Positions 19,616-30,898 of a stretch of 64,000 nucleotides of DNA are shown here, piece by piece. The stretch is from Effrenium voratum. Its lineage: Eukaryota > Sar > Dinophyceae > Suessiales > Symbiodiniaceae. The translations under genes were made by a program, and so were the position numbers. The stretch spans positions 153,185 to 217,184 of the forward strand of contig CAUJNA010000487.1 in the NCBI GenBank assembly GCA_963377175.1. Reading direction: 5' to 3'. The notes under the pieces are model-generated. The model was not told the origin of the DNA. It did not search any database and saw nothing but the letters and a program-made list of their open reading frames with translations. Position 1 is the stretch's first letter; every line of letters starts with the position of its first letter.

Positions 19616-22261
19616 GGATATGGATGGATAGATAGATAGATCGATAGACAGATAGAAAGATAGCTAGAGAGATGAATAGAAAGCGAGATAGAGAAAGAGA
19701 TAGATAAACAAATAAATAGATAATAGACACAGAGAGAGAGATAGATAGATGGGCAGCTGGAAGGCGGTTGCATATGATTTGCCTGACGCGCGACCTCAAA
19801 CCAGCACCTTTCAACACTGATCTCCCAGTGGTTAAGGCCATAGAGGATGAGACGGAGAGGCCGTGGCAGCTTCTGCGCGCAAGGCCCGACTGCCTGCAGG
19901 GGCCCTGTGTCCAAATTTGGCTGCCAAGTATACGCAACATGAACAAGCCCGCCACCAGCAAGAACACGAGAGACATATGCCGACGAAGAAGGCCGATGAC
20001 GTGGGTGCTGGGCGACCCAACCCGCAACAAGTTCCCATGAAGCGAGTGGGACTTCGATGAGGTCCAAAGCACACTTAGCATCAACAGCGGCCTCAAGGAT
20101 AGCTCCAATCGAGTTCAAGAGTGAAATAGGGAGCACAGGGCGTTCGGTGGCAGAACTCCCACGCTGGGCTGCCGCCCGTGCAATGCCGGCAAGGTGATCA
20201 GCAATCTTGTTGGCTTCCCGAGGGAGATGGAGATACTGGATGGCGCGGATTCGGTGTGACACGAAAGTACGTAGATGGCTGAGCACTTGAACAATATCCG
20301 ACCGCTTGGAGCGCCCTTCGTATCTCATAAATTGCAAATGCTGCAAGATATCGCCCTGCACAACCAGCTGACCGGTACCCAGCCCTCCAAGATGTGCGCT
20401 AGGGTGGCCCGGAGTCCTGCGTCCAGGCCAATAGTTTCAGCAACACCCCAATCGACCGCGGCCATGCTGTCAGCTCCTACCTGGTATAGCACCCACCCCC
20501 CGCCACCAGCCAGCCCATCACGCTGCCCTGAGCCGTCAAACTGCAGGAGCCACGCTGAATCACCAGAGTGCCATAAACCACAACGAACTTGCGCCCCCGC
20601 AGGAATGGCTTGGGTGGCCACAGCGCGTGTGTGAACCTCCCCACAATGGCATTCCTCAACTTGAAGCTCAGCATTAGCAGTGCCCCAAACAGCATCATGC
20701 TGCTGCATCATCAGCATAAGGACCGGATCACGGGTCCCTCCAACAGCAAGGGTTTGGCCGGCAATGACATCAACCGTGGTAGCGACAAGCCTACGGGGGC
20801 AGGCAAGCGCCGCGGCAAGGGCCAGGGGCATCGGTGCGATGACCTCAACAACTCTGTCGGCCAGACATCCTTTCTCAGGCCGATCAGCTGTAACGCCGAG
20901 TGCCTGGCAGTGAATGGGGTGAAGGTCGGACCGAACAAGCTCTGCAATGTTGGCAACGGTCTGATGGACGTCGGCAGTAGCAACAATAAGGCTGTGTGCC
21001 ATGCCGCCTTTCTCAATAACATGTCTCCGCATATGAAACAAGATGTGGACACCAACTGAGAAGGCTGCAACCTCCTCGGAGCAACAACTCGCAATGCTAA
21101 AAAATTGCCACTGCTTGCCAACAACGAGCTGTCCAACCAGAAAGAAAACAGGACACCAACGTAGCAGTGCGATGTATCCTGGCCCACGCGTACCCTAGGA
21201 CGAGCAGCAGGGAAGATAAACTGGTTGGCATGGTGCCATGCTTCCGGACAGCAATCAGCAAGCCAGTCGTACTCAGGCAACAGCGCAGCCAAGAGCACAT
21301 TGCCAGGGAGATGCGCATCTCAAAAACGCAAGTTGAACTTTGAAATGTTGCGAAGCTTCAAGAGGGACACATTCTAAGGCCTCGGACGGTCGGGGCCCAG
21401 TTTTTTTGTTTTTAAAGTTTGGACTGGTAGACTTTTCCTTTTGAAGTTCTATTCAAACAGCTATCAATTCGAAAGCTTTTGCTTCCGGGCTTGGGCTGGC
21501 GGACTGTTCCTTCTAAAGTTCCATTTCCAGGTCTGGGCTAGCGGACATTTCCTTTTAAAGTTCTATTTGAAAAGCTATCAATTTGAAAGCTTTTTCAAAG
21601 TTCTATTTGAAAAGCTATCGGTCTGGGCTGTAGACTTTTCCTTTTAAAGTTCTATTTGTTTGCAACTCGGCTCCCGTTTTGTGCGACAGTTTCAGAGATC
21701 CATTAGTTCCCCAAACGCGGAACTAATGATCCTTCGCGACTGGATAGAAGTCGAACCCCAAGGGTAGGTCCGGCCAACACGTCCACATCCGCAACAGCAG
21801 AAGTCATTGCGCGCGCACTCCGCAAAATGGGACTTGTACTGCATCCATGCATCATCATCCTCCCCAATTGTCCAACGGAGAAGGGCGAACCGGGGGATGT
21901 GCCCAATTTGTGACGTCGGTATCGCAGCAAGCCGTTCAAGGGCACGAAAAGGGGGGCACCCCGGCCACGCCGTGGCCACACGTCGGGACAGATAGGATAG
22001 CATTCTTTGCCGATACCATTCAACAGTGACCTCCTTAAAGACCTTGCTAATCCCGCAGACCCGACTGCACTGGCCTTGTAAAAGCATAACGCAACTGTCC
22101 ATACTGCTTTGGAGGCAGCCGTCGTCTCCATGTACGCAGAATGCAGGCAACACGGCGCCCCTGCCTCGTAGGGCGCTGCAGAGAGGGAAGTGTCCCAACG
22201 GCCGACCTAAGGCAGCACCGTGTAGAAGAACTTCAGGTGGAAGCACAGTCGTAATCCTCAA
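19616..22261 (-). mobile_element. 5'-truncated LINE with RNase H domain
   Basis: Minus-strand frames with breaks near 20380 and 21050 form the 3' part of a non-LTR retrotransposon. From upstream: 22261-21692 has a post-RT region ending in a cysteine cluster (DFCCCGCGRVGRTYPWG). 21041-20325 contains the RNase H start LLQFDGSG with GGGGWVLY, then GLRATLAHIL. 20361-19760 continues with VQGDILQHL and YLHLPREANKIADHLAG, the typical RNase H end. No RT core is present, as expected for 5' truncation. The minus-strand 3' end passes into an ATCT-type microsatellite (19616-19760), plausibly its tail. The frame breaks make it inactive. Confidence 0.65.
21395..21665 (+). repeat. AAAGTTCTATTTGAAAAGC-type minisatellite
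   Basis: Four or five imperfect copies of a 50-65 base unit containing CTTTTAAAGTTCTATTTG and AAGCTATCAATTTGAAAGC, inside the span of the degraded LINE. Confidence 0.7.
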
Positions 22262-23274
22262 CCATCGCAGTATGGCAGGAGCACAACAGTCCGAGAATCA
22301 AGGATTTCATACCCAACCGGAACAAGGATAGCCGCCCCACCGCTGCAGCCTTCCAGCCACTCCAAGACCTGCGAGGTTTGCTCGTGCGTGAAATCGAAAA
22401 CTGGGACCTGTACCGGAATCCGCTCAATGTGGCCTGGCTGTCTGAGCTGCACCAGCACGGCGCAACGGCCTTCCTGTACAGACTGCGCTTGGAATTCAAG
22501 TTGAAAATTTGAAAACATCCTTCATGGTTGCTCATTGGAAAGTAAATCTCGTCTTCAAGGGCTCGAATGCGTAACGTATCAAGCATACTTCCGAGACCAT
22601 AAGCAACAATATAGCTCTCATGAAAGGCATGTACAATGACACAAAGCTGTTATCTCCTCGGTCCGCAACGAACTGGCTGAGAGATGTATCAGAGTTCGCC
22701 TGCACAGCTGCTGCCAATTAAACGCTGGTCGAGTGAAGGCCTGAACATCATTCCCTTGTAGGGCTAATTGATGAACATTGTCAAGCAAAGCATGCGCAAA
22801 GGAAAAGGTGGTGTCCTCATGCGAGGTGCCAGGACAATCGGCCTGATACTGATAAGTGGCGCGATATAAGACCTCGTTGGGCAGCACTGAGGGACCTGGG
22901 TATCGATTGTATTTCTGCGTGAAACCTGGCTGTCGCTCGAGATCACGAGGATCACACGTTTTACCCTTGGCATCAGTATTAAACGCAACGCAGGAAGAGA
23001 CATACTTGCAATCAAAAGCAAATGAAAAGCATCTTTGGATGTCGCCTGCTTTGCATCGTACTGCAATCGGCCTGAGAGAGGTAGCATGTCCTTTTCGATC
23101 AGTATAGCTTGCTTCAGGCCAAGTCTCCACACGGTCAATCCGCGCTAGAAGTTGGAAAGGCAGGAGCTTGATGAGGATCGAGGGAATGTCTTCACCTCGC
23201 GTGAGCGTCGAGGTTTCGAATAAGATATGAACTTCCTTCCAAAGGTTCATTGGCTTTGAAACTTCATTGAGCAC
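22258..23274 (-). CDS. Hypothetical protein segments, minus strand, two frames
   Basis: From 23274 a 218-residue frame (LWKEVHILFETSTLTRG; FSFAFDCKYVSSCVAFN) runs to 22618. An overlapping frame continues VHAFHESYIVAYGLGSMLD and TLRIRALEDEIYFPMS. A third frame then reads VLEWLEGCSGGAAILVPVG down to 22258. Residue patterns look coding rather than random, but no family is recognised. It could be the remnant of a host gene with introns, or the upstream part of the neighbouring LINE, although no RT motifs are present. Confidence 0.3.
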
Positions 23275-23443
23275 GCCACGCCGGGGTAAGATAAGGCATA
23301 AGGAATCATGTCCTTCTCTGCCTCCCCCAATCTTGTCTTGTCAATTCCAGAACTGAGCATAGGTCCAAAGGCGAGTAGAGACAACTGCCCCTTGACTGAG
23401 GTTCCGACCAAAAATACAGTCAGGAATTGCAGCTTGACTAGGA

Positions 23444-24994
23444 GTGGCCGAAAAAACATCAACCACCTATGATGATGGTGTTTCCGAGGAGCCTGCGTAT
23501 GCCAACACCGTCAGCTTCGAGACTTTCTTCAAGCTCATGCGCCCCAGCATTGTGGAAAGTGCCACTCTCGCCCACATGGGCGCTGTCTTCAAGAGAACTT
23601 GCATCTTGCTCAATACGAAGACTCACGTCTACTACAGGAAGGCGGGCATCAACACCGAGGCAGCGCCGCGTGTGTGGGAGACCAACGCGGAACATCTCAC
23701 CGAGGAGGGCAAACGTCTATATGGTCTTCACAAGGGTGGAACCAAGGAGATCACAGATGACTTCGTCGAGGAGGTGAAGAAGGAGCAGCTGTGGGTGGAG
23801 GCGGTCACAAGCGCTTCGCAGAGAGGATCGGAGAGAGCGGCGGTTGCTTCGGTGACTCAGCAAATGCAAGACAAGCAGAAGCGTGCCCTTCAGAAGTCTG
23901 CAGCGTCGGTCAAGAAGGAGAAGTTTGAGATGGAGCAGGAGGGGGTCTTCAAGTCACCTTCACCTGTTGCCCCAGACCACGCTCAGCCAAAGGAAGCAAC
24001 CAGAGCAGCAAGCTCCTTGTTGCGCAGCCAAGAATCCATAGAGATGGACCAAGCAGCTGAGGAGATGGATGAGGCCTGGCTTCATCCTGCTGGCTGCGGT
24101 GCTTCGAACGAGACCTACTCGGAGGTGTGCCTTCGCAGCCTTGGGTGCCCCATTTCCTACGACAAGAATGGCCCGTTCACTGCGGCTGATGGATGTGAGA
24201 TGTTGGCCCCCTTAGGTGCCACTTTGAAGTTAGTGTCTACAAACAGCAAGCTGCAGCCAGGCAAGTTTATCGTGCTGGACACAACAAGAAGCCATTTCTT
24301 CGCTGTCATCAACGCGAACGGGAAGGTGCAGAAAGTCGACGATGGCACGGTCGTCTATTCCATGAGTGGTCCATCTGATGCAATCGTGCGGACTATGCGC
24401 TGCGCAGCTTCGGGTTGCAGGAAGACCTACGGCCCCAATTTTGTCAATGTCGATGGATGCAAACTGAACACCGCCAACCCGCAGGACATTCAGAAGGTCT
24501 TGTTCGTGAACGTGAAGCGTGGCTTCAGCTTGGAGTACTTGCAGTACGAGGTGGGGCACTGGTGCTGGCTACAGTGCACCAGATGCATGGCCACAGGGCT
24601 AGACCTGAAATGTTTAGCCCAGGCAAGGCGGTGCCCCAGCTGTGGGCAAAGTTGGCTCCAGAGCATGCCCATGGGGTTGAGGTTGCAGCCACCATATGCT
24701 GACCCACAGCCACCGCACACCCAAAGCCCATCTGACAACGATGAGGAGGAGCCTGACCCAACTTGGCCACTGTGGGCCCTCTTGTACGAACAGCCCTTTG
24801 AGGCCACCGAAGCCCACGACCCGGAGCAGCCCACGGATGCCCACGACCCGGAGGAGCCCACGGATGCCCAGGACGAGTTCCACGACGACGTCTTCCAGGG
24901 GCATCCACCTGAGCCCATGCCATGGCGGCCACTCTTCCATGTGAGCACTAGCATCTTCCATCGATGCTTGGACCGTGTCTGGGTTCTTCGCTAG
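23444..24994 (+). CDS. Cysteine-rich dinoflagellate protein, large exon
   Basis: An open frame of 516 codons with no ATG near its start, so probably a 3' exon entered from an upstream AG. Residues about 1-210 are charged and Ser/Ala-rich helices. The centre has TMRCAASGCRKTYGPNFV, then VKRGFSLEYLQYE, then CTRCMATGLDLKCLAQ and RRCPSCGQSW, which make three or four C-x2-4-C pairs for zinc binding. The pattern 'cysteine pair - F-V-N...G-F-x-L-E-Y-L' is familiar from multicopy dinoflagellate transposon-like genes. Two tandem 'EPTDAHDPE' repeats lie near the end. It is followed by TATAAACC-rich repeats. Confidence 0.45.
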   Translation: MAEKTSTTYDDGVSEEPAYANTVSFETFFKLMRPSIVESATLAHMGAVFKRTCILLNTKTHVYYRKAGINTEAAPRVWETNAEHLTEEGKRLYGLHKGGTKEITDDFVEEVKKEQLWVEAVTSASQRGSERAAVASVTQQMQDKQKRALQKSAASVKKEKFEMEQEGVFKSPSPVAPDHAQPKEATRAASSLLRSQESIEMDQAAEEMDEAWLHPAGCGASNETYSEVCLRSLGCPISYDKNGPFTAADGCEMLAPLGATLKLVSTNSKLQPGKFIVLDTTRSHFFAVINANGKVQKVDDGTVVYSMSGPSDAIVRTMRCAASGCRKTYGPNFVNVDGCKLNTANPQDIQKVLFVNVKRGFSLEYLQYEVGHWCWLQCTRCMATGLDLKCLAQARRCPSCGQSWLQSMPMGLRLQPPYADPQPPHTQSPSDNDEEEPDPTWPLWALLYEQPFEATEAHDPEQPTDAHDPEEPTDAQDEFHDDVFQGHPPEPMPWRPLFHVSTSIFHRCLDRVWVLR

Positions 24995-24999
24995 AGAGT

Positions 25000-25480
25000 T
25001 TCCGGCTTATAGTTTTCAGGTACACATGAAATAAGATTGTATAGAGCTTGTTTGGTGTGCACAGTGACAAAAGCATGAGTACCGAGGTTTTCATAGGTGT
25101 TGGTTGTTTGTTTGTATCCTATAAACTCGATAAACCCTTATAAACCCCTTATAGCCTTAAGTCCCTATAAAGTCTATAAACCCTTATAAACCTCCTAAAC
25201 CCTAAATCCCTATAAACTCTATAAACCCTTATCAACCCGTATAAGCCCTATACATGTACACATATACATATACACACATATACATACATACACACATATA
25301 TCTTTTTTTTTTGCATAGAAACCTCTCTGTAGCTTTCCTAGAACATAGCGATATAGTCAAAGTTCCAGTAAGATATATATATATATATATATGTATATAG
25401 ATATATACATATATATATATATAAATGAACCAATATATATATATATACAAGTCAACTGGTACTTATACACACTCTTTGCC
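25000..25480. repeat. CCCTATAAACTC-type repeats and (TA)n tracts
   Basis: No gene is seen. 25120-25250 holds imperfect copies of CTATAAACCCTTATAAACC. 25250-25300 and 25370-25450 hold (CATATA)n and (TA)n. The first block resembles a telomere-like motif only superficially (one AAACCCTAAA). Confidence 0.75.
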
Positions 25481-25524
25481 AGAATGGCTAGCACCAATTG
25501 CCAGGATGGCTAGGATTTTCATCG

Positions 25525-25690
25525 AAAGCCATCATGGCCAGCTTGTTTTTTTTGTAATCCATATATTGAAGAGCCGTCCTGGCCAGCTTGTTTTTGTTTG
25601 TATCCATATATCGAAAGCTATCATGGCCAGCTTGTTTTTGTTTATCCACATATATTTTTTTAGGAGAGCCATCATGGCCAGCCAGCCATT
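25525..25690 (+). repeat. Tandem repeat, three units of about 60-67 bp
   Basis: Each unit contains ATCATGGCCAGCTTGTTTTT followed by a TATCCATATAT segment. A related ATCATGGCCAGCCAGC occurs at 25670. Confidence 0.8.
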
Positions 25691-25949
25691 CACCCCAGAA
25701 CCTAACAGGCCCCAACCCATAAGATGCATCATTGAGCCAAGCCTTGGGCGTCCAACATGTACAGAAGTGCATGTGCCAGCTGCCACGACAGAGTCACGAG
25801 TATAGCAGTCATTGCAGCTTCATTTTGTATCCCGCGCTCGCCCACACCAGTGGATCATTGAGGCACGAAGCAGCATCCACACACCATGAACACAAACACA
25901 TGTCCCAAACATCTATGATTGCAAATGCAACCCCGGGTACTAGAGTTCG

Positions 25950-26063
25950 GCACTTGGGATTGCATTTACAATCCCAAGTGCTAGATGGTTACACTTGGGA
26001 TTGCAATTACGATCCCAAGTGCCACACGTCTGCACTTGGGGTTGTAATTACTATCCCAAGTGT
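25950..26063. repeat. Three tandem hairpins of one family
   Basis: Three consecutive inverted repeats share the arms CACTTGGGATTG / CAATCCCAAGTG (the first is 12 bp and perfect), with loops CATTTA, CAATTACG and TAATTACT types. Units are separated by short unrelated spacers. They lie in the leader of the ORF beginning at 26149. Confidence 0.75.
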
Positions 26064-26148
26064 GCTTACTATTGTTGAGGAATATAGTGTTAAGTATTCG
26101 CCCATAAGTCCACACACCTGCAATTTCGAGTCTGTTTCACCCTCCGCC

Positions 26149-27382
26149 ATGGACGAGGATGATAACGAAACCATCGTTCCGACCAGTCCGCCCAAGAGTC
26201 CCAGGAGCGATGGCTCCAATGTGACCGTGATCCCATGCGAGCGGCCCAAGGCGAAGCCCAGGACTGGAACCACACATGAGCAGCGACCATTATTTCCGTG
26301 GCCACGTCCATCCGACTGGTGTCGGCCAGCTGCTCCAGCGTTTCTACCATTGCCGCAACCTTACTATGGGCGCTACCATATGGGCCAATGGCACCACCAC
26401 CATTAGCACCACCTTTGGTGCCACGTGGACCCATGCCGCCGTTCCTGTCACTTGGACCCACGGCACCGCGTTTGGTTCCACCTGGGCCCACTTTGCAACC
26501 ACGGCTCCGCTTTTGTTCCCACCAATGGTGGTGCCTTCCATGGAGCCCATGACTGGACCATATGGGTTTTTGCCGCGGCAGCAGCCACTACAGCAACAGC
26601 CAATGCCACAGCAGCCAAACCCGCAAGCATGGCAAGAAGGCCCATGTGCACAGGCAGCACCACCAACGCAACAGCAAGGCAATGAGTTGCCAAAGCAGAG
26701 GGCAGCCAGCCCAGCAGCCCAAATCAAGGAAAACCAACAGCAGCCATCCCAGCCAGCCGAGCAAACAGCACCAACAGCCGAAGCCCAGCCACCCTGGCGG
26801 CGAGAAGCGGCACCACTGCCACCACCACCACAGCAGCAGCAGGACCCAGGCAGCGGAGCAGGCAACACCACAGCCACAGGCAGGAGAACCAATCCACCAC
26901 TGGGCCCCATCAGCAAAGCCCAAGTTTTTGAGGGCAAAGGCAAGGGCTCCAACATCCCAGCCGCATTCCAAGCCCAAGCAGTCCGCCCCAAAGTCGTGCC
27001 GCCAGCCAAAGCAGCGGCAGCACGGGTCGTGCCGCCACCTTCCAGGCACGCCAAAGCAGCGGCAGCACAGGAGGAGCACAAAGCGCCGGCACCACAGCAG
27101 GAGCCCACCACACAGGCCAAAGCAGCGGCAGCAGAGGAGGAGCCCAAAGCACGGGCACCACAGCAGGAGCCCAGCTCCTCCCAAGACCCATGGGCTTTCC
27201 AAGGACCGCCGCCCAAGCTCCAGCCACAAGAACCAATCCACCCACCACCCGGATGGCAGGAACGACAAACAGCGCCAAAGCGCGCCCAACCAGCACCAGC
27301 CGCTGCTGCTCCACCCAGTGGCCCGGAGCGGCGGGTGGACATGCCGTTCCGGGCCACTGGGTGGAAGAACAAGTGTTGCTAG
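26149..27382 (+). CDS. Pro/Gln/Ala-rich low-complexity protein, frame breaks
   Basis: From ATG 26149 (MDEDDNETIVPTSPPKSPR) the frame runs to 26406. A second frame (26298-26549) reads as Pro-rich (MAPPPLAPPLVPRGP). A third continues from about 26530 (MVVPSMEPMTGPYGFLP) through Gln/Ala-rich repeats (KAAAAQEE, KAAAAEEE units) to ATGWKNKCC at 27382. Two indels would make one protein of about 410 residues. Composition suggests a disordered protein, and its position just before a transposase-like gene suggests a TE accessory ORF. No domain is recognised. Confidence 0.35.
27311..27364. repeat. 17-bp perfect hairpin at the end of the Pro-rich ORF
   Basis: Arms 27311-27327 (CCACCCAGTGGCCCGGA) and 27348-27364 are perfectly complementary around a 20-base loop, 18 bases before the stop at 27380-27382. 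Confidence 0.75.
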
Positions 27383-27664
27383 ATGCCAGGAAACCCAGTA
27401 AAGTTGTTTTTTCCCGCCGCCCCAGCACTCTCCATCAAGGTACTCCAAAGAAACCCAGATGGCCCAGTACTTGGCTGAGCACTCCATGGTGGTGGAGGAG
27501 CACGGCCATGACCCACGCCAGCCAGACCGGTTCAGGCAGCTCCAGTAAAACACCAGGGGTCCGGCATTCAGCCATGCATGCACCTTGTCCGTGTATTGTA
27601 TTCGCCATTGTTGTGGCCAGCACCAACAACACAATAAAGCCCCGTGGCTAGCCAAGGGTATTCT

Positions 27665-28150
27665 ATTTTTTCTGTATACCAATGGATACACATATAGATG
27701 TTAATATATATATATATATATATCTTCTTGCTTATATTCAGTTATCTACAAAGACATTTCAAAAAAGATATCTTTGAGATTGTTTACGTCTATCTATATA
27801 CATATATATGTGTATACCCATGCATGTATATATATATATATATTGTTAATTTTGTGTTTCAACTACAATTTTTGTAGCTAGATTGTTTGTTTGTATACTA
27901 CTTGGTATTTTCTCAATGTACGATTATTTTACATGGTATATACATATATGTGTCTCTACGTTTACACATGTTAGAGCTTCACGTTTTTTGCCATACATCC
28001 AGGCAAGTTTGGCTTGCACAATGTATTTGTGTACAATCAAGAATCCTTTTTTTCCTATGCATATGGGTTTCTCTTGCTGTCCACCAATACATACACAGCT
28101 AGACATACATATATATATATATACATATCTATGTCTATATACATACATAT
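27665..28150. repeat. TA/CATATA-rich spacer
   Basis: No gene. (TA)n tracts lie near 27700-27722 and 27825-27842, with CATATA/TACATA stretches at 28100-28150. Confidence 0.7.
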
Positions 28151-29824
28151 ATGTACAATATATGTCTTCTCTCTGCATGTGTATCTGTGTATGTATGTGC
28201 TTTCTTTGCCACCCTCGCAGCCATTGTGGCCGGCACGTGTTTCTTCCGCCCCCATTTCCATTTGTCTGCCACACGTGCTGCCATGTCCCATGTGTGGAGC
28301 ATTTCTGATTTCATTTCGGAACTTCGGCATCTTGGCCAACTGGCCAAGATGCGGCCAGGGAGCATGGTCGTGACTACCATGGCTGCCACGTTCGTTGAAA
28401 GGATCCGTGCAGCCAAGCATTGGACGTCGGCCGCCATCGTCGAATTGCTCGGTGAGGTCCAAAGCTGTGAGCTGCCAGAAGCCATCAAGGACAGCATCCA
28501 GGAGGCAGTCGAGCAGCTCCAGAGCAACGAAGCTTCCCACATGAAGCTATCCTGCAGTGGCCAACGAGTTGTTCATGTTCCAGCCTACCTCACCCAGCAG
28601 GATTGGTCGTCTGTGGAAGCCGCCACATCGAAAGACGATCAGATGTCCATCATTGCCAAGCGGCTCAGGGCCATGGGGCTTACATCCCTCAAAGAAAACA
28701 CCACCCATCAGGTGTTGGCCACTCTGTTGTATGTGCAGCACAGCCAAGGGAAGCCGGAGATGCACCCCAGAGCTGTGCATGCCATGGTGGAGGATTTCTC
28801 TGCCATCTTCCATGGCACACCCAAGATTGAGGGTGTGCTGGGTTTGGCAGTATATGCGGAGTATCCGCAACAGAATGGCCAAGCATGGTTGAGCCAAGCC
28901 TATACCGAGGGCACCACCCCAGCCGCTCGGATTCTTCCACTGCATGCCTGGTTCAGAAAGGTACCCATGCGGAAAAACCATTCTTTGCTGCAGAGCGGGC
29001 AGTCCTGCCAGGGATCTGGCCGTTCCAAGGATGACAGTATGGCAGAAGCTGCCCGTCTGCTGACCCAGCTGGCGGAGCGATGGAATACTCCAAAGCCAGA
29101 GCCACAAGTCACCTTGTTGCATCCTCGTCAGGACCGGCTGGCGCTGCAGAACCTGCCAACACCGCAGCAGCAACCACTGCAGCAGCCATCGCCGCTGCTA
29201 CAGCAGCAGGAACAAGCAGTGCAGCAGCAGGCACTGCAGCTGCAGCAAGCACCACTGCAGCAAGCACCACTGCAGCAGGAGCCGTCCTTGCAGCAGAAGC
29301 AAGCACCACTGCAGCCAGCGGCACTGCAGCAGCCAGCGGCCCCGACTTCCGCTACGGCCCAGCCAGGCAGCCAAGCAGCAGCGCAGCCTTTGCTCGCCAC
29401 AAGTCCAGAAGTGTCTACGGAGAAGCCAAGTTCCCAGCCAAAGACCTTGGAGGACTTTGAGGCCCAGACATTCCTGGAAATCAAGAAGAAGAAGCGCCAC
29501 GCCAAAGCCAAGGGCGAGCCAAAGGCAAAAGCCAAAGCGAAGGCCAAGGCCAAGGCCAAGGCCAAGGCCAAGGCCAAGGCCACTGCCAAGCCTCAGGAGA
29601 CTCCCAAGGCAACAGCGACCGCCAAGGCCAAGCCGGCGCCCAAGGTCACAGCCCAGACAACTCCGCCGCACAAGCGGAAGCCACCCGTGTATGGGTGCCC
29701 CAAGTGCCGAGGCAACCCTAATGGGTGCGGGCAATGTCTGGATCCCAATTACCAAGGCTTCAGACTTCCAGGCCGTCAGGCCTACAGGGCCCATATGGCC
29801 CGGCGAGCCATGATGGCCCAGTGA
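28151..29824 (+). CDS. Dinoflagellate TE-associated protein with CPKCRGNPNGCGQC motif
   Basis: An intact frame of 557 codons; an internal ATG near 28283 (MSHVWSISDFISELRHL) is a more natural start. Residues about 45-330 are mixed helical. A Gln-rich block (about 330-400) follows, then a basic Lys-Ala repeat tail of the kind seen in linker-histone-like proteins. The end holds VYGCPKCRGNPNGCGQC, a four-cysteine zinc-binding candidate found at the same place in many dinoflagellate repeat-family proteins. In those families it precedes the transposase-like protein that lies here at 30899-32758, so the two probably belong to one element. Function: likely DNA binding (inference). Confidence 0.5.
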   Translation: MYNICLLSACVSVYVCAFFATLAAIVAGTCFFRPHFHLSATRAAMSHVWSISDFISELRHLGQLAKMRPGSMVVTTMAATFVERIRAAKHWTSAAIVELLGEVQSCELPEAIKDSIQEAVEQLQSNEASHMKLSCSGQRVVHVPAYLTQQDWSSVEAATSKDDQMSIIAKRLRAMGLTSLKENTTHQVLATLLYVQHSQGKPEMHPRAVHAMVEDFSAIFHGTPKIEGVLGLAVYAEYPQQNGQAWLSQAYTEGTTPAARILPLHAWFRKVPMRKNHSLLQSGQSCQGSGRSKDDSMAEAARLLTQLAERWNTPKPEPQVTLLHPRQDRLALQNLPTPQQQPLQQPSPLLQQQEQAVQQQALQLQQAPLQQAPLQQEPSLQQKQAPLQPAALQQPAAPTSATAQPGSQAAAQPLLATSPEVSTEKPSSQPKTLEDFEAQTFLEIKKKKRHAKAKGEPKAKAKAKAKAKAKAKAKAKATAKPQETPKATATAKAKPAPKVTAQTTPPHKRKPPVYGCPKCRGNPNGCGQCLDPNYQGFRLPGRQAYRAHMARRAMMAQ

Positions 29825-29964
29825 GTCCATGAGTCCGACCAGTTCCAGGGCCACTTGCGGAGACAACCAGTCTCACCATAATTTGCCATTTTGGCCGACC
29901 AGATCCGGGGACTTCGACACGGGGCTTGCAGTGGGGGCAAAAGATTCTCCCAAGTTGTTTGCTT

Positions 29965-30099
29965 TGCAATTAATTCATCTCTCTCTCTCTCCCTCCGTCT
30001 CTCTTTCTTTCTCAGTCTTATTCTCGAGACGACTGCTTCTCTTCCTTTTTTTTTTCGATCGCACTCTCTCTGTCGTGCTTCTCTTTTCCTACCTTCTGG

Positions 30100-30130
<31 letters not shown>

Positions 30131-30134
30131 TCTC

Positions 30135-30181
<47 letters not shown>

Positions 30182-30420
30182 ATAGTGTCTCTGTATAGAG
30201 ACACAGATGTACATGCTTAAAGCAGCTGTATATCCGAACGTCTGTCTCTCTCCCTTTCTCTCTCTCTCTCTCTCTCTCTCTCNNNNNNNNNNNNNNNNNN
30301 NNNNNNNNNNNNNNNNNNNNNNNNNNNNNNNNNNNNNNNNNNNNNNNNNNNNNNNNNNNNNNNNNNNNNNNNNNNNNNNNNNTATATATATATATTCATA
30401 TGATGAATATATATATATAT
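29965..30420. repeat. (CT)n microsatellite, 100-base assembly gap (30283-30382), (TA)n
   Basis: CT-rich tracts fill 29975-30282, followed by exactly 100 N and then (TA)n. Reads through it as Ser/Leu or Arg/Glu repeats are not genes. The N run is a scaffold join, so the order of the two flanks depends on scaffolding evidence. Confidence 0.95.
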
Positions 30421-30898
30421 ATGCATCTAGCATGATTTTTGCATGTGTGCAATGTTCTATGCAGGATATAAATATGAATGCCTGAGTGGCTGCCCACTTC
30501 TTCTTTTTGCTTCAAGATGTTTTTGCATGTGTTGAACTTCACATATGTAGCAGCTGTCTATATGTAACAGAAAGTCGTGACGCAAGACCCATGTTTCCAT
30601 TTGCGACGCCTCCATGGCTTGCAAGGTTTCTGGCTAGCAGGCGACAAATGCCATATTGATGTCTGTCCTGACAGCTCTGAGCATGCCCCTGTGCTTTTTG
30701 ATATCGCATGACTTTCATCCTGCAGACTTGTTGCTCCCAGCAAGAAGCACCAGAGGCAATGCATATAGAGAGCATGGTGCCCGGAATAGAATCACGTCCA
30801 CAGCTACTGTGGCCCGCTTGAAGGCCTCCAAGTGAGAACGTGCAGAGCAGATCAATTAGGTATATAGTAGATCCATAAGAGCCACTGTCCTGAAGCCC

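Noticed and set aside
25120..25250. Telomere-like repeats
   Set aside because: Units are CTATAAACCC variants with only one AAACCCTAAA; no regular TTTAGGG array.
26344..27691. Minus-strand 342- and 367-residue Cys/Trp/Gly-rich frames
   Set aside because: Shadows of the Pro/Gln/Ala-rich plus-strand composition; no sensible protein pattern.
29460..29600. Separate histone-like gene in the Lys-Ala repeat
   Set aside because: It is a continuous part of the 557-codon frame and a simple AAGGCC repeat; no histone domain.
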